A stretch of 64,000 nucleotides of DNA, taken from positions 1-64,000 of the forward strand of contig JAOIUY010000013.1 in NCBI GenBank assembly GCA_028223755.1, given 5' to 3'. A model generated the notes under the pieces. That model was not told the origin of the DNA. It searched no databases and worked only from the letters and a program-made list of their open reading frames with translations. This document shows positions 1 through 11,263 of the stretch, in pieces. Within the stretch, counting starts at the first letter, position 1, and each line of letters begins with the position of its first letter. The position numbers and the translations under genes were made by a program. This DNA comes from Pseudomonadales bacterium. GTDB lineage: Bacteria; Pseudomonadota; Gammaproteobacteria; Pseudomonadales; UBA7434.

Positions 1-1158
1 GCCATTAGCTGCAGCCACTGCGCTACCGCCAGCAATGCTCAATCCTTGCGTAATTAAGCAGGTCTCTAACGCGCTTAAACAAAGCCGAACATTCGTAGGG
101 TTAGAGCCAAAGCCCATCAACCCAATCCGCCACACCTTACCTGCCAGTGCGCCTAGCCCCGCACCAATTTCAAGATCAAACTGATTCAATAATTGCGAGC
201 GAACCTTTGCTTCATCAATGCCATCAGGCACACTCACCAAATTGAGTTGTGGCAAACGATCTGCCTCATCAACAATTAAGGATAGCCCCATCGACTCAAG
301 ACCCGCGCGTAACGCAAGATGGTTGTGCAAATGTCTATCCCAGCTCGCTTGTAAGCCTTCTTCCTTCACAATTGTTAGCGCTTCATGCAGCGCATACAGT
401 GAGTTAACAGGCGCTGTATGATGATAGGCGCGCTTAGCACCGCCACCCCAGTAACCCATCACTAAATTTAAATCTAAAAACCAACTCTGTACTGGCGTGC
501 TGCGATTGGTGATAACGTCAATGGCTCGTGGGCTAAAAGTCACGGGTGAAATACCAGGCGTACAGGATAAACATTTTTGTGTGCCAGAATAAACTGCGTC
601 GGCACCCCAGCCATCAACGTCAACATTTATGCCAGCTAAACCAGTAACGGTATCAACAATCGATAACATATTCGCAGCAGTTGCTAATGCACATAGCGCC
701 GCCGCATCGCTTTGTACGCCCGTCGAGGTTTCGGCGTGAACAAATGCTAGCGCCTTAGCATTAGGGTTAGCTGCAATGGCAGCTTTTACTTTTTCAATAT
801 CAACAGTTTTGCCCCATGGGCCTTCAACCATAACGGCATGCGCGCCGCAGCGCGTGACGTTTTCTTTCATACGACCACCGAACACGCCGTTTTGACAAAC
901 AATAACGGTTTCACCGGGCTCAATTAAATTTACAAAGCAGGTTTCCATGCCGGCAGAGCCAGGCGCTGAGACGGGCAGGGTTAGCTCATTTTTGGTTTGA
1001 AATACGTACTGCAGTAATGCTTTGATTTCATCCATTAATTGAATAAAGCTTGGATCTAAGTGGCCGACTGTGGGTCTGGCTAATGCACTAAGAATGCGTG
1101 GGTTAACATCAGAAGGGCCGGGGCCCATGAGAGTGCGTTGCGGAGGGTAAAAGCTCAT
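1..1158 (-). CDS. Class V aminotransferase (alanine-glyoxylate / serine-pyruvate type), 3' end cut by window edge
   Basis: Frame runs open from ATG at 1156-1158 to the left edge (386 codons), so only the extreme C-terminus is missing. The family is PLP-dependent, fold type I, and moves an amino group from alanine or serine to glyoxylate or pyruvate. The start [20 protein letters not shown] is typical: the GPGP turn near residues 12-15 begins most members. The PLP-binding lysine is K195 in SGTQKCL, preceded by an ETSTG motif (143-147) and a DTVTG motif (169-173) carrying the PLP-ring aspartate D169. Substrate (alanine, serine, phosphonate analogues) cannot be settled from sequence alone. It is a single gene on the minus strand, 183 bp from the channel gene's end. 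Confidence 0.9.
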   Translation of the reverse strand, partial: MSFYPPQRTLMGPGPSDVNPRILSALARPTVGHLDPSFIQLMDEIKALLQYVFQTKNELTLPVSAPGSAGMETCFVNLIEPGETVIVCQNGVFGGRMKENVTRCGAHAVMVEGPWGKTVDIEKVKAAIAANPNAKALAFVHAETSTGVQSDAAALCALATAANMLSIVDTVTGLAGINVDVDGWGADAVYSGTQKCLSCTPGISPVTFSPRAIDVITNRSTPVQSWFLDLNLVMGYWGGGAKRAYHHTAPVNSLYALHEALTIVKEEGLQASWDRHLHNHLALRAGLESMGLSLIVDEADRLPQLNLVSVPDGIDEAKVRSQLLNQFDLEIGAGLGALAGKVWRIGLMGFGSNPTNVRLCLSALETCLITQGLSIAGGSAVAAANG

Positions 1159-1341
1159 AAGAAAATATCGTTTAATCCACAGTGGTTAAAATTAATTTGG
1201 CTTAAAAGTTTCGATATGCAAAACCTAGTAAAGTACAGTGTAACGCTTGTTATTCACTTATACAGAATAGCTTTGAGTGATAAAGCTTATCTGTCTAATT
1301 TATCCGCCTAATTTAATGGCCAGCTTTATCTCTGCTATTTT

Positions 1342-2148
1342 TTATATGACTTTCCCACAGAATTTGCAGTGTATGGCATCGTTATCATGGCCGCTTCGGC
1401 CACAGTGGTCGCAATCTCTATTCGACCGATCAAGCCGAATTTCATTGGCTAACTCTGCCGTTAATATGCCGGTTGGAACAGCAATAATTGAGTAACCTAA
1501 TATCATGACTAAGCTGGCTAACATTTTACCAAGAGGTGTGTGCGGTGTGATGTCGCCATAACCTACGGTGGTTATGGTAACAATTGCCCAGTAAATACTT
1601 TCAGGGATGCTCGAAAAGCCATTTTCTGGCCCTTCAATTAAAAACATAAATGCGCCAAACAGAATGGCGAAAATCATCACGGTAAATAAGAAGATTAATA
1701 TTTTTCGTCGTGACTGCCACATCGAACGAGTAAGGATGTTGGCATCACCAGAGTAGCGGAGCAATTTTAAAACCCTGAATAAACGCATTACACGTAATAA
1801 GCGAATAATTAAGAAGTATTGTGCGCCGCTATAAATCATAGTTAGGTAGCTGGGTACAATCGATAATATATCGACGACACCATAAAAACTTCGTGCATAA
1901 AGTATTGGGTGCGGTGAGCAGTAGAGGCGGGCAATATATTCTATGGTAAATAAAATGGTAAACGACCATTCTAGTGTCAGTAGTAGGCTGTCATAGCGCT
2001 GATTAAAAAGATTGACTGAGTCGAGAATGACGGCAAGTACGCTAATACAAATAGCCACGATAAGGCAGATGTCAAAAGCTTTACCGAGTGGGCTTTCGGT
2101 GCCAAAGATAATATCGTGTAACGTGTTTTGTAATTTAGATCGACTCAT
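1342..2148 (-). CDS. Six-TM voltage-gated K+ channel (Kv/KvAP-like) with C-terminal zinc ribbon
   Basis: 268 aa inner-membrane channel. Segments S1-S6 are visible. S4 carries regularly spaced arginines (about 116-131, IIRLLRVMRLFRVLKLLR). The pore helix leads into the K+ selectivity filter TVGYGD at 194-199, and S6 has the IIAVPTGI hinge around 221-228. After S6 there is a short basic linker and then CDHCG...CKFCG (C246, C249, C261, C264), a four-cysteine zinc ribbon. The ATG overlaps the bioA stop by one base (TAATG arrangement), so translation is probably coupled to bioA. Prokaryotic Kv channels usually end in a coiled coil or ligand domain. The zinc ribbon could be a redox or metal sensor, but that is inference. 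Confidence 0.93.
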   Translation of the reverse strand: MSRSKLQNTLHDIIFGTESPLGKAFDICLIVAICISVLAVILDSVNLFNQRYDSLLLTLEWSFTILFTIEYIARLYCSPHPILYARSFYGVVDILSIVPSYLTMIYSGAQYFLIIRLLRVMRLFRVLKLLRYSGDANILTRSMWQSRRKILIFLFTVMIFAILFGAFMFLIEGPENGFSSIPESIYWAIVTITTVGYGDITPHTPLGKMLASLVMILGYSIIAVPTGILTAELANEIRLDRSNRDCDHCGRSGHDNDAIHCKFCGKVI

Positions 2149-3428
2149 TAACTACATTCTTCTGCAACAGTTTTTATGGCATCGCACACAGTATCAAGGT
2201 CTGTATCAGTAATAATATACGGTGGCATGGTGTAGATCAATTTTCCAAAAGGGCGTAACCATACGCCAAGGTCTGGTAATAACTTTTGTACTTTGTGCAT
2301 ATCAACTGGATTCTTAGTCTCTACCACACCAATAGCGCCAAGCACGCGGGCATTGGCGACCTTTGTATGATCGTTAGCGGGCAGTAAGTTGCTTTGCAGT
2401 CGAGATGAGAGCCGTTCAATGTTGCTGCGCCAATCACTTTGCGCCAATAGGCTAATACTCGCATTGGCGATGCTACAGGCCAGCGGATTAGCCATAAAAG
2501 TGGGGCCGTGCATAAAAACGCCGGCTTCACCTTCGCAGATACCACTAGCAACTTTATCGGTGGTTAAGGTTGCGGCTAAGGATAAATAGCCACCGGTCAT
2601 GGCTTTACCTATACACATAATGTCGGGACAAATAGCGGCATGATGGCAGGCAAAAAATTCACCGCTGCGGGCAAAACCGGTAGCAATTTCATCCACGATT
2701 AATAACACGTTGTATTCATCGCAAAGTTTTCGCGCGCGGCTTAAGTAGTCGGCAGAGTAAAAATACATTCCACCTGCGCCTTGTACAATGGGCTCAAGAA
2801 TTAATGCAGCAATGCTGTTGTGATTAATGGATAGGACGCGTTGCAAGTCAGCCATATCATCATCGCTGGCTTCTTCCCCAAATTGACAGGCTGGCTTTTC
2901 TACAAAGTGTTGTGAGGCCAGCATGCCATTAAATAAATGGTGCATGCCGGTGTCGGGATCACATACTGACATCGACCCTAAGGTATCGCCATGATAACCA
3001 CCACGTAAACAAACAAATTGCGTTTTGCTTTTAACGCCTTGTGAGTACCAATACTGCAGTGCCATTTTCATAGCCACATCAACAGCAACCGAGCCAGAGT
3101 CACTGAGAAAAACTTTTGTTAGTGGCGCAGGGGTTAAAGCGACGAGTTGCCGACAAAGATCAATAGCAGGTGTATGAGTTAAGCCACCAAACATCACATG
3201 CGACATTTGGTCTATCTGACCTTTAGCGGCCTCATTTAACACCGGATGATTGTAGCCGTGAATTGCCGACCACCATGAGGCCATACCGTCAATCAGTTCT
3301 GTATCGTCCTCTAGCGTTAATCTCACGCCTTTAGCACTGCGCACATGCAATGGCGGCACAGGCTTACTTAATGAGCTATAGGGGTGCCAAATATGATGCA
3401 GGTCAAAGGCTTGTGCAGATCGATTCAT
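2148..3428 (-). CDS. bioA: Adenosylmethionine-8-amino-7-oxononanoate aminotransferase
   Basis: 426 aa, the usual BioA length. It makes 7,8-diaminopelargonate from KAPA using S-adenosylmethionine as amino donor, in cytosolic biotin synthesis. Seen: the N-terminal HIWHPYSS motif typical of BioA (12-19), SWWSAIHGYN (51-60), PLP-ring aspartate in LLIVDEIATGF (D246), and the Schiff-base lysine K275 in CIGKAMTGGY. The gene stands apart from bioBFCD, with an ion-channel gene overlapping its stop codon downstream. It is divergent from the adenylate cyclase at 3673, and the 244 bp between them must hold both promoters. I saw no convincing BirA operator there. Confidence 0.96.
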   Translation of the reverse strand: MNRSAQAFDLHHIWHPYSSLSKPVPPLHVRSAKGVRLTLEDDTELIDGMASWWSAIHGYNHPVLNEAAKGQIDQMSHVMFGGLTHTPAIDLCRQLVALTPAPLTKVFLSDSGSVAVDVAMKMALQYWYSQGVKSKTQFVCLRGGYHGDTLGSMSVCDPDTGMHHLFNGMLASQHFVEKPACQFGEEASDDDMADLQRVLSINHNSIAALILEPIVQGAGGMYFYSADYLSRARKLCDEYNVLLIVDEIATGFARSGEFFACHHAAICPDIMCIGKAMTGGYLSLAATLTTDKVASGICEGEAGVFMHGPTFMANPLACSIANASISLLAQSDWRSNIERLSSRLQSNLLPANDHTKVANARVLGAIGVVETKNPVDMHKVQKLLPDLGVWLRPFGKLIYTMPPYIITDTDLDTVCDAIKTVAEECS

Positions 3429-3672
3429 AGAGACGCGTTTGTAGCTATTGATTGATGAAAGTTTGATTAATGAGTGCTAATACAGAGTTAGATATGCCAC
3501 TTTCTTAGGCTGCGGCGGTGTCTAAATTCCGCTGTGCAGGATACCACGATCTCGTTGATAAATACCCTTTCGGCCAAGTCCTTTTATTCTATAAACAAAC
3601 CGCCTGAGCTGTTGTCTTACTGCAGTTAACGGAGTTTTAGCCTCAACCTTTGGATTCTAGCCACTACTACTT

Positions 3673-5255
3673 ATGCCAGCGTCAATAAAAACACCCACAT
3701 CAGCGCCTTTGGGCAATGCCGACGATAAGCCTCAGTTAATCGCAGCAGCCTCGTCGAAAAAGTCCAATAAAGGCAATTTTTTGCGAAAAATCTGTTGGAA
3801 TGCACACCTTGGCTGGCATATCCCGTTTACCTTGAAATTGGGCTTGGCGATTAGTGTGATTGCTGTGCTGGGCGCTGTGGTATTGGCTTATTTAGGACTC
3901 GAGCAGTATCGGCAATTATTAGAGCGCCAAAGTGATGCCTTTGGTGAGGCGATTGTTGAACAGTTAGCGGGTAGTTTGGTAGAGCCTGTGTTTACTGATG
4001 ATCAACTGGCCATTCAGTTGCAGCTTAATCAGCTCGCTAAAAAAGCGCTGTTTATGGCGTGGCCTTGTATCTGCCCAGTGGTGACTTAATTGCTCAGTCA
4101 GGCAGTGTTGGTGAGTTATCGGCAAGCGATAATTTTTTGTTAGCACGTCCCGATACTTCTATCAGTACGGCAATTCGTTTACAGCAGTCGGAATTTCCGC
4201 TGGGCCATTATATGGCACCGGTTAATTTTTCAGGTGCTAACGGCGCCTATGCGGTTGTATCAGTGAATCGTTCACCTATGCGTATGATTTTTTATGCATC
4301 GGCACGCAATTTATTAATCGCCGTTATTTTGGTTTGTATTATTTCAGTTGTTGGCGCCTTTGTTTTTAGTCGTTTGTTAGCACGTCCGGTTTATCGCCTG
4401 TTAGCGATTAGTAAGGCGGCACGTGAAGGGCGGGTGCAAGATTTGCCCGATGGTAAGGCGAGCGATAGGCGAAGTGCTCAGTGGAATAATGAGTGGTCTG
4501 ACATTTTATCGATTTACGCGCAGTTGGGTCACGAAGTGAATAGTAAGCGAGAGGTAGAAAAACTGTTGCAGTGTTTTGTTGCTAGTGATGTTGCCGATCA
4601 ATTATTAAATGGCAACGAGGTTTTGCAATTAGGTGGAGAGGTCGTTGAAGCGTCGGTGTTATTTGTCGATATTGTTGAATATACGCGTATGTCCGAATCT
4701 ATGTCGCCTGATGATGTGGCGCGAATGTTAAATAAATACTTATCCATTTTCACTTCTTGTGCACGGGTCTATCGTGGCACGGTGGATAAATTTATTGGTG
4801 ATGCGGCAATGATTGTATTTGGCGCACCGCGCGCGGATAAAGATCATCGCCTGCAGGCCATGTCTTGCGCTAATGCGATTCGCTTAGTGGCCAGTAAAAT
4901 TAATGAGAAGCGCGAGACGAAAGGCTTGGCGCCGATTAATTTAAGAGTAGGGGTTAATTCAGGATTGATGCAGGCCGGTATTTTAGGTTCGGAATATCGT
5001 ATGGAATATACCGTGGTAGGCGATGCAGTCAATCTAGCTTCGCGGTTGTGTGATGCCGCGCAGCCGGGCGAGGCGTTGGTATCTGAGTCGGTGTTTAATG
5101 AGGGCTTTTATACAGAAGTGCGCGCCGAGAATGCTGGGTTAGTGGCGGTTAAGGGTAAGGAGCAAATGGTCAATGTCTATCGTATTCAATCCGTCAGCGA
5201 GCCCAAGGGTTGGGTGTTAGCCGGCTTGATCGAAGATCTCGTCTCTGCTTATTAA
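3673..5255 (+). pseudogene. Membrane class III adenylate cyclase, interrupted by a -1 frameshift at 4039-4044
   Basis: Two overlapping reading frames make one protein of about 527 aa. The first (from ATG 3673, 138 aa, ends 4089) gives a cytoplasmic N-tail and TM1 (about residues 53-74) and the start of an extracytoplasmic sensor region. The second frame carries the sensor's rest, TM2, HAMP and the cyclase domain. The catalytic domain shows both metal aspartates (FVDIVEYTR, KFIGDAAM; D333 and D377 in the joined protein), the adenine-selecting lysine in TVDKFIGD, and the C-terminal YTVVGDAVNLASRL signature. The break lies in codons AAA AAA (A6 run, 4039-4044). Reading one base back gives ...LAKK-SAVYGVALYLPSGDLIA, matching the family. 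One extra A would restore the frame. It could be a decayed gene, a sequencing indel, or recoding. Confidence 0.75.
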
Positions 5256-5337
5256 AGGTGATTTGTTAATGATTGTTCTCAAAAAACATAGTCTACTTAA
5301 GCCTTAGGTTAACAGCTTATGCTATTCGACAAAAGTA

Positions 5338-6411
5338 ATGGCAGTAGCATTACTGTTTATATCGTTTATGACATTGAGCAGTTGTACATGGATAAATGCT
5401 TTATCGACACCCAAGCCGAAGGCAATAGAATCTTTGCTGGCGCAGCGACATTATAATGAAGTGTTAGATATTGCAGGGCGGCAATTAAGTCGGTCATTAA
5501 GCGCTGAGCAAGCAAGCTATTGGCAATCAATTGATGATAAAGCTACCACCGAAGCTGCGGCATTTCAGCAAGAGCAAACGCAGCGCTTAAAGCGTTTGGC
5601 GCGTCGTAATGACTGGGCTAAAGCAAATGTTGAGCAGCAGTTTCTTCAGCGGCATCTACCACCCAACCCGCAGTTAAGTGATTTATTTATCGCTGTTGAT
5701 CGTCAACGCAAGCAGCATATTGATGGCTTAACGCGCTCGTTAGCTAAGTTGGAAATTAAGTATTTACCACAAACACTGAAACTGTATGAGCGATTATTTG
5801 AAGCGAGTCCGGATGATGCAAGTGCGCTTGATCTTCTTCAGCAGGAGCGGCTTAAGCGGGACCGTATTGTTCTTGTAGTAAAAGACTATGTGGCTAAAGC
5901 CGAAGCACAGCAGCAATATGGTTTAGCCTTAGACTATATGCGTAGTATTCAGCGCCTAGATGATTCGGCGGTGATATTAAATCAAATTAAGCGACTGCGT
6001 ACTTTGCTAGCAGAACAGCAAAAGCAAAGAGTTGCACTGAGTAACAGTAGCCAGTTGTCTGAAAAACAACAGCAGCAATTGTTGGATTACGATGAGGTTT
6101 TAGCACAACAGCAATGGTTTGAGGCAAAGGCGATTTTAGCCGCTATGCTCAAGCAGCGTCCTGGCGATAAGAGCCTTATTGAAGAACAGTAGCGTTTAGC
6201 CGATCAGTTGGTTAGCGAGGTGGAGCGAGCAACCGCACAGGGTGAGGTTTATTACTCTGAGGGCAATATTGAGGCCGCTCTAATCGCATGGCAGGCCGTA
6301 TTGCCGCTAGCGCCTAATGATGCGCAATTGCTGGCAAATATTGAGCGTGCCCAGCGTATTCTCGACAAGGTGAAAACCCTTAAACAGGGCGATCCTAACG
6401 AAAATCGTTAG
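5338..6411 (+). pseudogene. Tetratricopeptide-like lipoprotein, interrupted by an in-frame TAG at 6190-6192
   Basis: ATG 5338 opens a 284-codon frame ending at TAG 6190-6192. The same frame continues at once (RLADQLVSEVERA...) for another 72 codons to TAG 6409-6411, with alanine-rich helical sequence of the same character and a recognisable TPR unit (YYSEGNIEAALIAWQAVLPLAPND). The N-terminus is a lipoprotein signal with lipobox LSSC near residue 16, so the product would sit in the envelope. A one-base change from CAG (Gln, and the preceding residues are glutamine-rich) explains the stop. It follows the broken cyclase by 82 bp and may have been cotranscribed with it. Function unknown. Confidence 0.65.
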
Positions 6412-6568
6412 TCTTTATTGCCGAGTAATCACAATACAAACCCCGCCGCTTATGGTTAAATGCCCGCTTATTCGCTGTTCAGGTCTGAGATGCTTCAAGA
6501 CCTAGCCTAATACCAGTACAGAACTGGCTTAGTAAGCAGCTAGCAGTTAACAAAAAAGAACCTAGATT

Positions 6569-8785
6569 TTGGCCTCATCATCACTTTGTCAGCCGGTAAC
6601 GGCACCCGATTTATTCGCTTATCCCAAATATTGGGCTGAGTGTTTTGGCGTGGCTCCTTATTTGCCGATGACGAGAGCAGAGATGGATGCGCTTGGCTGG
6701 GATAGTTGCGATATTATCCTTGTCACTGGCGATGCCTATGTTGATCATCCCAGCTTTGGGATGGCGGTAATAGGCCGTATGCTCGAGTCGCAAGGTTTTC
6801 GAGTCGGTATTATTAGTCAGCCAGCCTGGCAGCAAGGCGATCCCATAGCCGATGCGGCTTTTAGTGAGCTAGGTGCACCCAATCTATTTTTTGGTGTCAC
6901 TGGCGGCAATATGGATTCCATGATTAATCGCTACACCGCCGATTTACGGATGCGTAGTGATGATGCTTATACCGCTGGTGGTGAAGGTGGTAAGCGCCCT
7001 GATCGCTGCGTCATTGTTTACACCCACCGTTGTCGTCAAGCGTTTCCTGATGTGCCAATTGTTATTGGCGGTATTGAAGCAAGCCTTCGCCGTATTGCGC
7101 AGTACGATTACTGGAGCGATTCTGTAAGACGTTCAGTCTTAGTTGATAGCGGTGCCGATATATTATTGTATGGCAATGCCGAGCGAGCATTGTGTGAAGT
7201 GGCTCATCTACTAGGTTCGGGTCGCGATATTAAAGCGGCGGGTCGTTTACGCGGAACCACAACCATTGTTAATGAAGCGCCTAAGGGTTTCGTAGAAGTT
7301 GATTCAACTCGTATCGACTGGCCTAACGCTATTGATAAGTTGCCTAACCCTTATCATTACGACGAGGGCGAAATCGACTGTGATCGCGATAAAGAAAAAG
7401 CGCAAGATACAGAAGATGTGGTTAAAATTATTCCTATGCCACTGGCAACTAAAACATTAAGCGAGCAAGCGATTAGTGCTGATAATGTTTATGTGCGATT
7501 ACCATCGTTTGAGAAGGTGCGCAACGATCCAGTTTTATATGCACATGCTTCGCGCGTGCTGCATCAAGAAAGTAACCCACATAATGCCCGTGCCTTAATG
7601 CAAAAACATGGCAATCGTGAAGTGTGGGTCAACCAGCCACCCATTCCATTAACGACCGAAGAGATGGATGGCGTGTTTGCCTTGCCGTATCAACGACGAC
7701 CCCACCCAAGTTATGGCGACGCAGTTATTCCCGCTTATGACATGATAAAAACGTCCGTCAATATTATGCGTGGCTGTTTTGGTGGCTGTACTTTTTGTTC
7801 GATCACCGAGCATGAGGGGCGAGTGATACAAAGCCGTTCTGAGCAGTCGGTGTTGGATGAGATAGAAAAAATTCGCGATCAAGTGCCAGGCTTTACCGGT
7901 ACGATTTCTGATTTAGGTGGCCCGACGGCCAATATGTATCATTTGAATTGCAACGATGATGTGATTCAAGCGAACTGTCGTCGTTTATCTTGTGTCTACC
8001 CAACCATTTGTAAGAATCTTGAGACCGACCATAAGCCGACGACGCAACTCTATCGTAAAGCGCGCGCGTTAAGTGGTATTAAACGTATTTTAATTGCTTC
8101 TGGCTTGCGTTATGACTTAGCGGTGTTGGATGAAGAATATGTCAAAGAGCTTGTTACGCATCATGTTGGTGGTTATCTAAAAATAGCGCCAGAGCACAGT
8201 GAAGATGCCACGCTATCTAAAATGATGAAGCCGGGCATGGGTAGCTACGATGCGTTTAAGAAGATGTTTGAGAAGTACACCAAGCAGGCGAAAAAGAAAC
8301 AGTATTTGATTCCTTATTTTATTGCTGCCCACCCCGGCAGTAGTGATGAGGATATGATGAATTTATCACTGTGGTTAAAGCGCAATGATTTTCGTGTCGA
8401 TCAAGTGCAAACTTTTTATCCTTCGCCCATGGCATTAGCGACAGCGATGTATCACTCCGGTCGCAACCCGCTTAAAAAATTAATGTATAAGCGCGGTGAA
8501 AAAATATTTGTTGCTAAAAACCTTGAGCAGCGTCGTTTACAAAAAGCCTTTTTACGCTATCACGATGAAAAGAATTGGGCTTATTTACGCACCTCATTAA
8601 TAAAAATGAATCGTGCAGAGTTAATTGGTGATGGGCCTAATCAGTTAGTGCCTGCCGAGAAATCCTCGCATCGCCGTGGTGCTCAGCCTGCGGGTCGACG
8701 CAGTACTGGCGCTAAAAAGCAGGGTAGAAAACCGAGCAACAAAGCTGTCGGCGGCCAGTGGAGTAGCCGATCGCGTAAGAAATAG
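6569..8785 (+). CDS. ygiQ: YgiQ family radical SAM protein
   Basis: 738 aa, as expected for YgiQ (UPF0313). The N-terminus matches the family closely ([14 protein letters not shown], then [19 protein letters not shown]). The radical-SAM cluster motif is C403-x3-C407-x2-C410 in [11 protein letters not shown], preceded by a B12-binding-like Rossmann region. The last 60 residues are basic and low-complexity ([10 protein letters not shown]...). Family members bind a 4Fe-4S cluster and SAM, but the reaction is not established. The start is a TTG at 6569, chosen because alignment with the family begins there. No ATG fits. The gene is transcribed alone and convergent with the peptide transporter operon; the two stop codons are 2 bp apart. 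Confidence 0.93.
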   Translation: MASSSLCQPVTAPDLFAYPKYWAECFGVAPYLPMTRAEMDALGWDSCDIILVTGDAYVDHPSFGMAVIGRMLESQGFRVGIISQPAWQQGDPIADAAFSELGAPNLFFGVTGGNMDSMINRYTADLRMRSDDAYTAGGEGGKRPDRCVIVYTHRCRQAFPDVPIVIGGIEASLRRIAQYDYWSDSVRRSVLVDSGADILLYGNAERALCEVAHLLGSGRDIKAAGRLRGTTTIVNEAPKGFVEVDSTRIDWPNAIDKLPNPYHYDEGEIDCDRDKEKAQDTEDVVKIIPMPLATKTLSEQAISADNVYVRLPSFEKVRNDPVLYAHASRVLHQESNPHNARALMQKHGNREVWVNQPPIPLTTEEMDGVFALPYQRRPHPSYGDAVIPAYDMIKTSVNIMRGCFGGCTFCSITEHEGRVIQSRSEQSVLDEIEKIRDQVPGFTGTISDLGGPTANMYHLNCNDDVIQANCRRLSCVYPTICKNLETDHKPTTQLYRKARALSGIKRILIASGLRYDLAVLDEEYVKELVTHHVGGYLKIAPEHSEDATLSKMMKPGMGSYDAFKKMFEKYTKQAKKKQYLIPYFIAAHPGSSDEDMMNLSLWLKRNDFRVDQVQTFYPSPMALATAMYHSGRNPLKKLMYKRGEKIFVAKNLEQRRLQKAFLRYHDEKNWAYLRTSLIKMNRAELIGDGPNQLVPAEKSSHRRGAQPAGRRSTGAKKQGRKPSNKAVGGQWSSRSRKK

Positions 8786-8787
8786 CT

Positions 8788-10368
8788 TTATACTCGTGCC
8801 GCTAAGAGGCTTTTTGTATAAGGGTCGCTAGGGTTTTGATAGACCGTTTCAGTATCATTAATTTCTACAATTTTTCCTTGATTCATCACTGCAGTGCGGT
8901 CGGCTATATAGCGGACTACTGCTAAGTCGTGAGAAATAAAAATCATCGTTAGCTGACGTTGTTGGCACAATTCTAATAACAAGCTCAATATCTGCGCTTG
9001 TATCGTGACATCTAATGCTGATACCGGCTCGTCAGCAATAATTAATTGAGGTTCTACCGCAAGGGCGCGAGCAATAGCAATGCGCTGACGCTGGCCGCCA
9101 GAGAATTCATGCGGGTACTTGTTAGCCCAGCTTGCCTCTAAACCCACATCTTGCATTAGCGATAATACTTTGCTGTTTAATTCATTGGCATCGCTGGCTA
9201 TACCATGAAGGCGCAGTGGCTCAGCTAGTGTATTAAAAACTGTCATGCGCGGGTTGAGTGAGGCATAAGGGTCTTGAAAGATCATTTGAATATCTTTACG
9301 TGTTGCTTTTAATGCGCTGCCTTGCAGTGTTTCTAAAGGATTTTGCTGTAAGCAAATTTGTCCTTGCTGAATATCAACCAGTCTAACAATACTGTGAGAT
9401 AAGCTAGTTTTGCCGCAGCCTGATTCACCCACTAATCCTAATATCTCACCTTGCTTAACGGTCAAGCTGACATTGTCGACGGCTTTAAAGGCATTATTTT
9501 TATTGCCATAAGAAATGCTAATGTCATTTAATTCAAGAAAGCGAGAATCTTTATCGCCGGTAAAGCGATAGTTTTCGGGTTTGGCGCAACTGGGAATAGA
9601 AGCGATAAGTTTTTTTGTATAGCTCTGCGTTGGTGAATAAAAGATATCTTGTGTATTGCCTTGTTCAACAATGAAACCTTTTTCCATCACGATGGTGCGA
9701 TCAGCCATACGTTTAATAACATCAAGGTCGTGAGAGATGAAAATAACTGCGATATTTCTTCGCTGCTGTAGCTGATGAATTAACTCGAGTATCTGTGCTT
9801 GAATAGTCACATCTAAAGCAGTGGTTGGTTCGTCAGCAATTAAAAGATCAGGCTCGGTAATTAATGCCATGGCAATAACAACGCGCTGCCGCATGCCGCC
9901 AGAAAACTCATGCGGATATTGCTGGTAGCGATTAGCAGCGTCACTAATACCAACTTCTTCAAGCAGGGCGATAGCTTTTTCTTTGGCGGCTTGTTGGGTG
10001 ATTTTATTATGCTGCAATAGCGGCTCAATAATTTGCTGACCAACACGCATATAAGGATTAAGCGAAGTCATAGGGTCTTGAAAAATCATGCTGATACGTT
10101 TGCCGCGAATTTGGCGCATGGTTTTTTCGTTAGCCCGAAGCAGGTCAATACCGTCAAATAGCGCGCTGCCATTTTTAATATGACCCGGCGGCATAGGAAT
10201 TAACCCCAGTAATGAATAACAGCTCACCGATTTTCCTGAGCCAGATTCGCCAACAATTCCGAGTGTTTCTCCTTTATCAACAGTAAAGGAGATGTCGCTT
10301 ACCGCATTAACGGTGCCGTCACGGGTGGTGAAATCAATGGCTAAATTATTGACGCTTAATAAACTCAT
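8788..10368 (-). CDS. Peptide ABC transporter ATPase, OppD and OppF fused in one chain
   Basis: 526 aa with two complete ABC domains. Domain 1: Walker A GESGSGKS around 40-47, signature FSGGMRQRV, Walker B LLIADEPT. Domain 2: Walker A GESGCGKT, signature FSGGQRQRI, Walker [13 protein letters not shown]. Both carry the SHDL switch histidine. It energises import of peptides through the two permeases encoded just upstream. The fused layout is like YejF, but the neighbouring permeases and binding protein are of Opp/Dpp type. Last gene of the operon, 2 bp after oppC. Confidence 0.93.
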   Translation of the reverse strand: MSLLSVNNLAIDFTTRDGTVNAVSDISFTVDKGETLGIVGESGSGKSVSCYSLLGLIPMPPGHIKNGSALFDGIDLLRANEKTMRQIRGKRISMIFQDPMTSLNPYMRVGQQIIEPLLQHNKITQQAAKEKAIALLEEVGISDAANRYQQYPHEFSGGMRQRVVIAMALITEPDLLIADEPTTALDVTIQAQILELIHQLQQRRNIAVIFISHDLDVIKRMADRTIVMEKGFIVEQGNTQDIFYSPTQSYTKKLIASIPSCAKPENYRFTGDKDSRFLELNDISISYGNKNNAFKAVDNVSLTVKQGEILGLVGESGCGKTSLSHSIVRLVDIQQGQICLQQNPLETLQGSALKATRKDIQMIFQDPYASLNPRMTVFNTLAEPLRLHGIASDANELNSKVLSLMQDVGLEASWANKYPHEFSGGQRQRIAIARALAVEPQLIIADEPVSALDVTIQAQILSLLLELCQQRQLTMIFISHDLAVVRYIADRTAVMNQGKIVEINDTETVYQNPSDPYTKSLLAARV

Positions 10369-10370
10369 AA

Positions 10371-11261
10371 TTAATCTCTTGTCGCCCGTGGATCGAGCGC
10401 ATCACGCAAGCCATCACCTAAAAAGTTAAGTGCAAATAGCGTAAGCGATAAGGCTAAGCCTGGAAAAATTAATAACCACGGATATTCTTCCATGGTTTCT
10501 ACCCCGCCAGAAATTAATACGCCCCATGAGCTTTGCGGTGGCTGTATACCTAAGCCTAAGAAACTTAAAAATGCTTCTAACAACATAACACTGGGAATCG
10601 TTAGGGTAATGTAGACGATAACAGGGCCAAGAATGTTAGGAATAACATGACGACGAATAATCTGCCAATGGCTAAGCCCCGTCACAATGGCGGCACTAAC
10701 AAATTCTTGTTTACGTACGCTGAGTACTTGCGTTCTAACGATTCTAGCCATGGTTAACCATTCGATTAAACCAATGGCTAAAAATAGCAGCAATAAACTG
10801 CGACCAAAAACGACCATCAATAAAATAATAAATATCATAAAGGGTAGGGCGTAGAGGATGTCGACAATACGCATCATAATAGTATCGGTAAGGCCGCCGA
10901 CATAGCCGGCAATAGTGCCCCACAATACGCCTATAACTAAAGAGACAGCGGTGGCGGCAAAGCCTACCATTAACGATATGCGGCCACCGTACATGAGTCG
11001 AGTCATTAAGTCGCGACCATGAATATCTGTACCTAGCCAGTGTTGCGCCGACGGTGCTGAAGCGCCCAAGGCTAGGTTCTGCGTTTCATAAGCATAAGGC
11101 CCAATCCAAGGCGTAAGTATTGATATGACGACAAAGAAAATAATCAGATACAGGCCAAGCATAGCCAGTTTGTTTTTATTGAGTCGATACCATGCGTCTT
11201 GCCAAAGTGAGCGGCCTTGTTCAAAGCTGACATCTTGATAGTCTTTTAATGAATCAATCAT
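10371..11261 (-). CDS. oppC: Oligopeptide ABC transporter permease, OppC type
   Basis: 296 aa inner-membrane permease. N-terminal cytoplasmic stretch and TM1 (about 34-54), a loop with HWLGTDIHGRDLMTRLMYG typical of OppC/DppC, then five more helices. The EAA coupling loop is visible as EFVSAAIVTGLSHWQIIRRHVIPN. The C-terminus LNFLGDGLRDALDPR is the standard OppC ending. It pairs with the OppB-type permease upstream (2 bp gap) and the fused ATPase downstream. Confidence 0.93.
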   Translation of the reverse strand: MIDSLKDYQDVSFEQGRSLWQDAWYRLNKNKLAMLGLYLIIFFVVISILTPWIGPYAYETQNLALGASAPSAQHWLGTDIHGRDLMTRLMYGGRISLMVGFAATAVSLVIGVLWGTIAGYVGGLTDTIMMRIVDILYALPFMIFIILLMVVFGRSLLLLFLAIGLIEWLTMARIVRTQVLSVRKQEFVSAAIVTGLSHWQIIRRHVIPNILGPVIVYITLTIPSVMLLEAFLSFLGLGIQPPQSSWGVLISGGVETMEEYPWLLIFPGLALSLTLFALNFLGDGLRDALDPRATRD

Positions 11262-11263
11262 AA

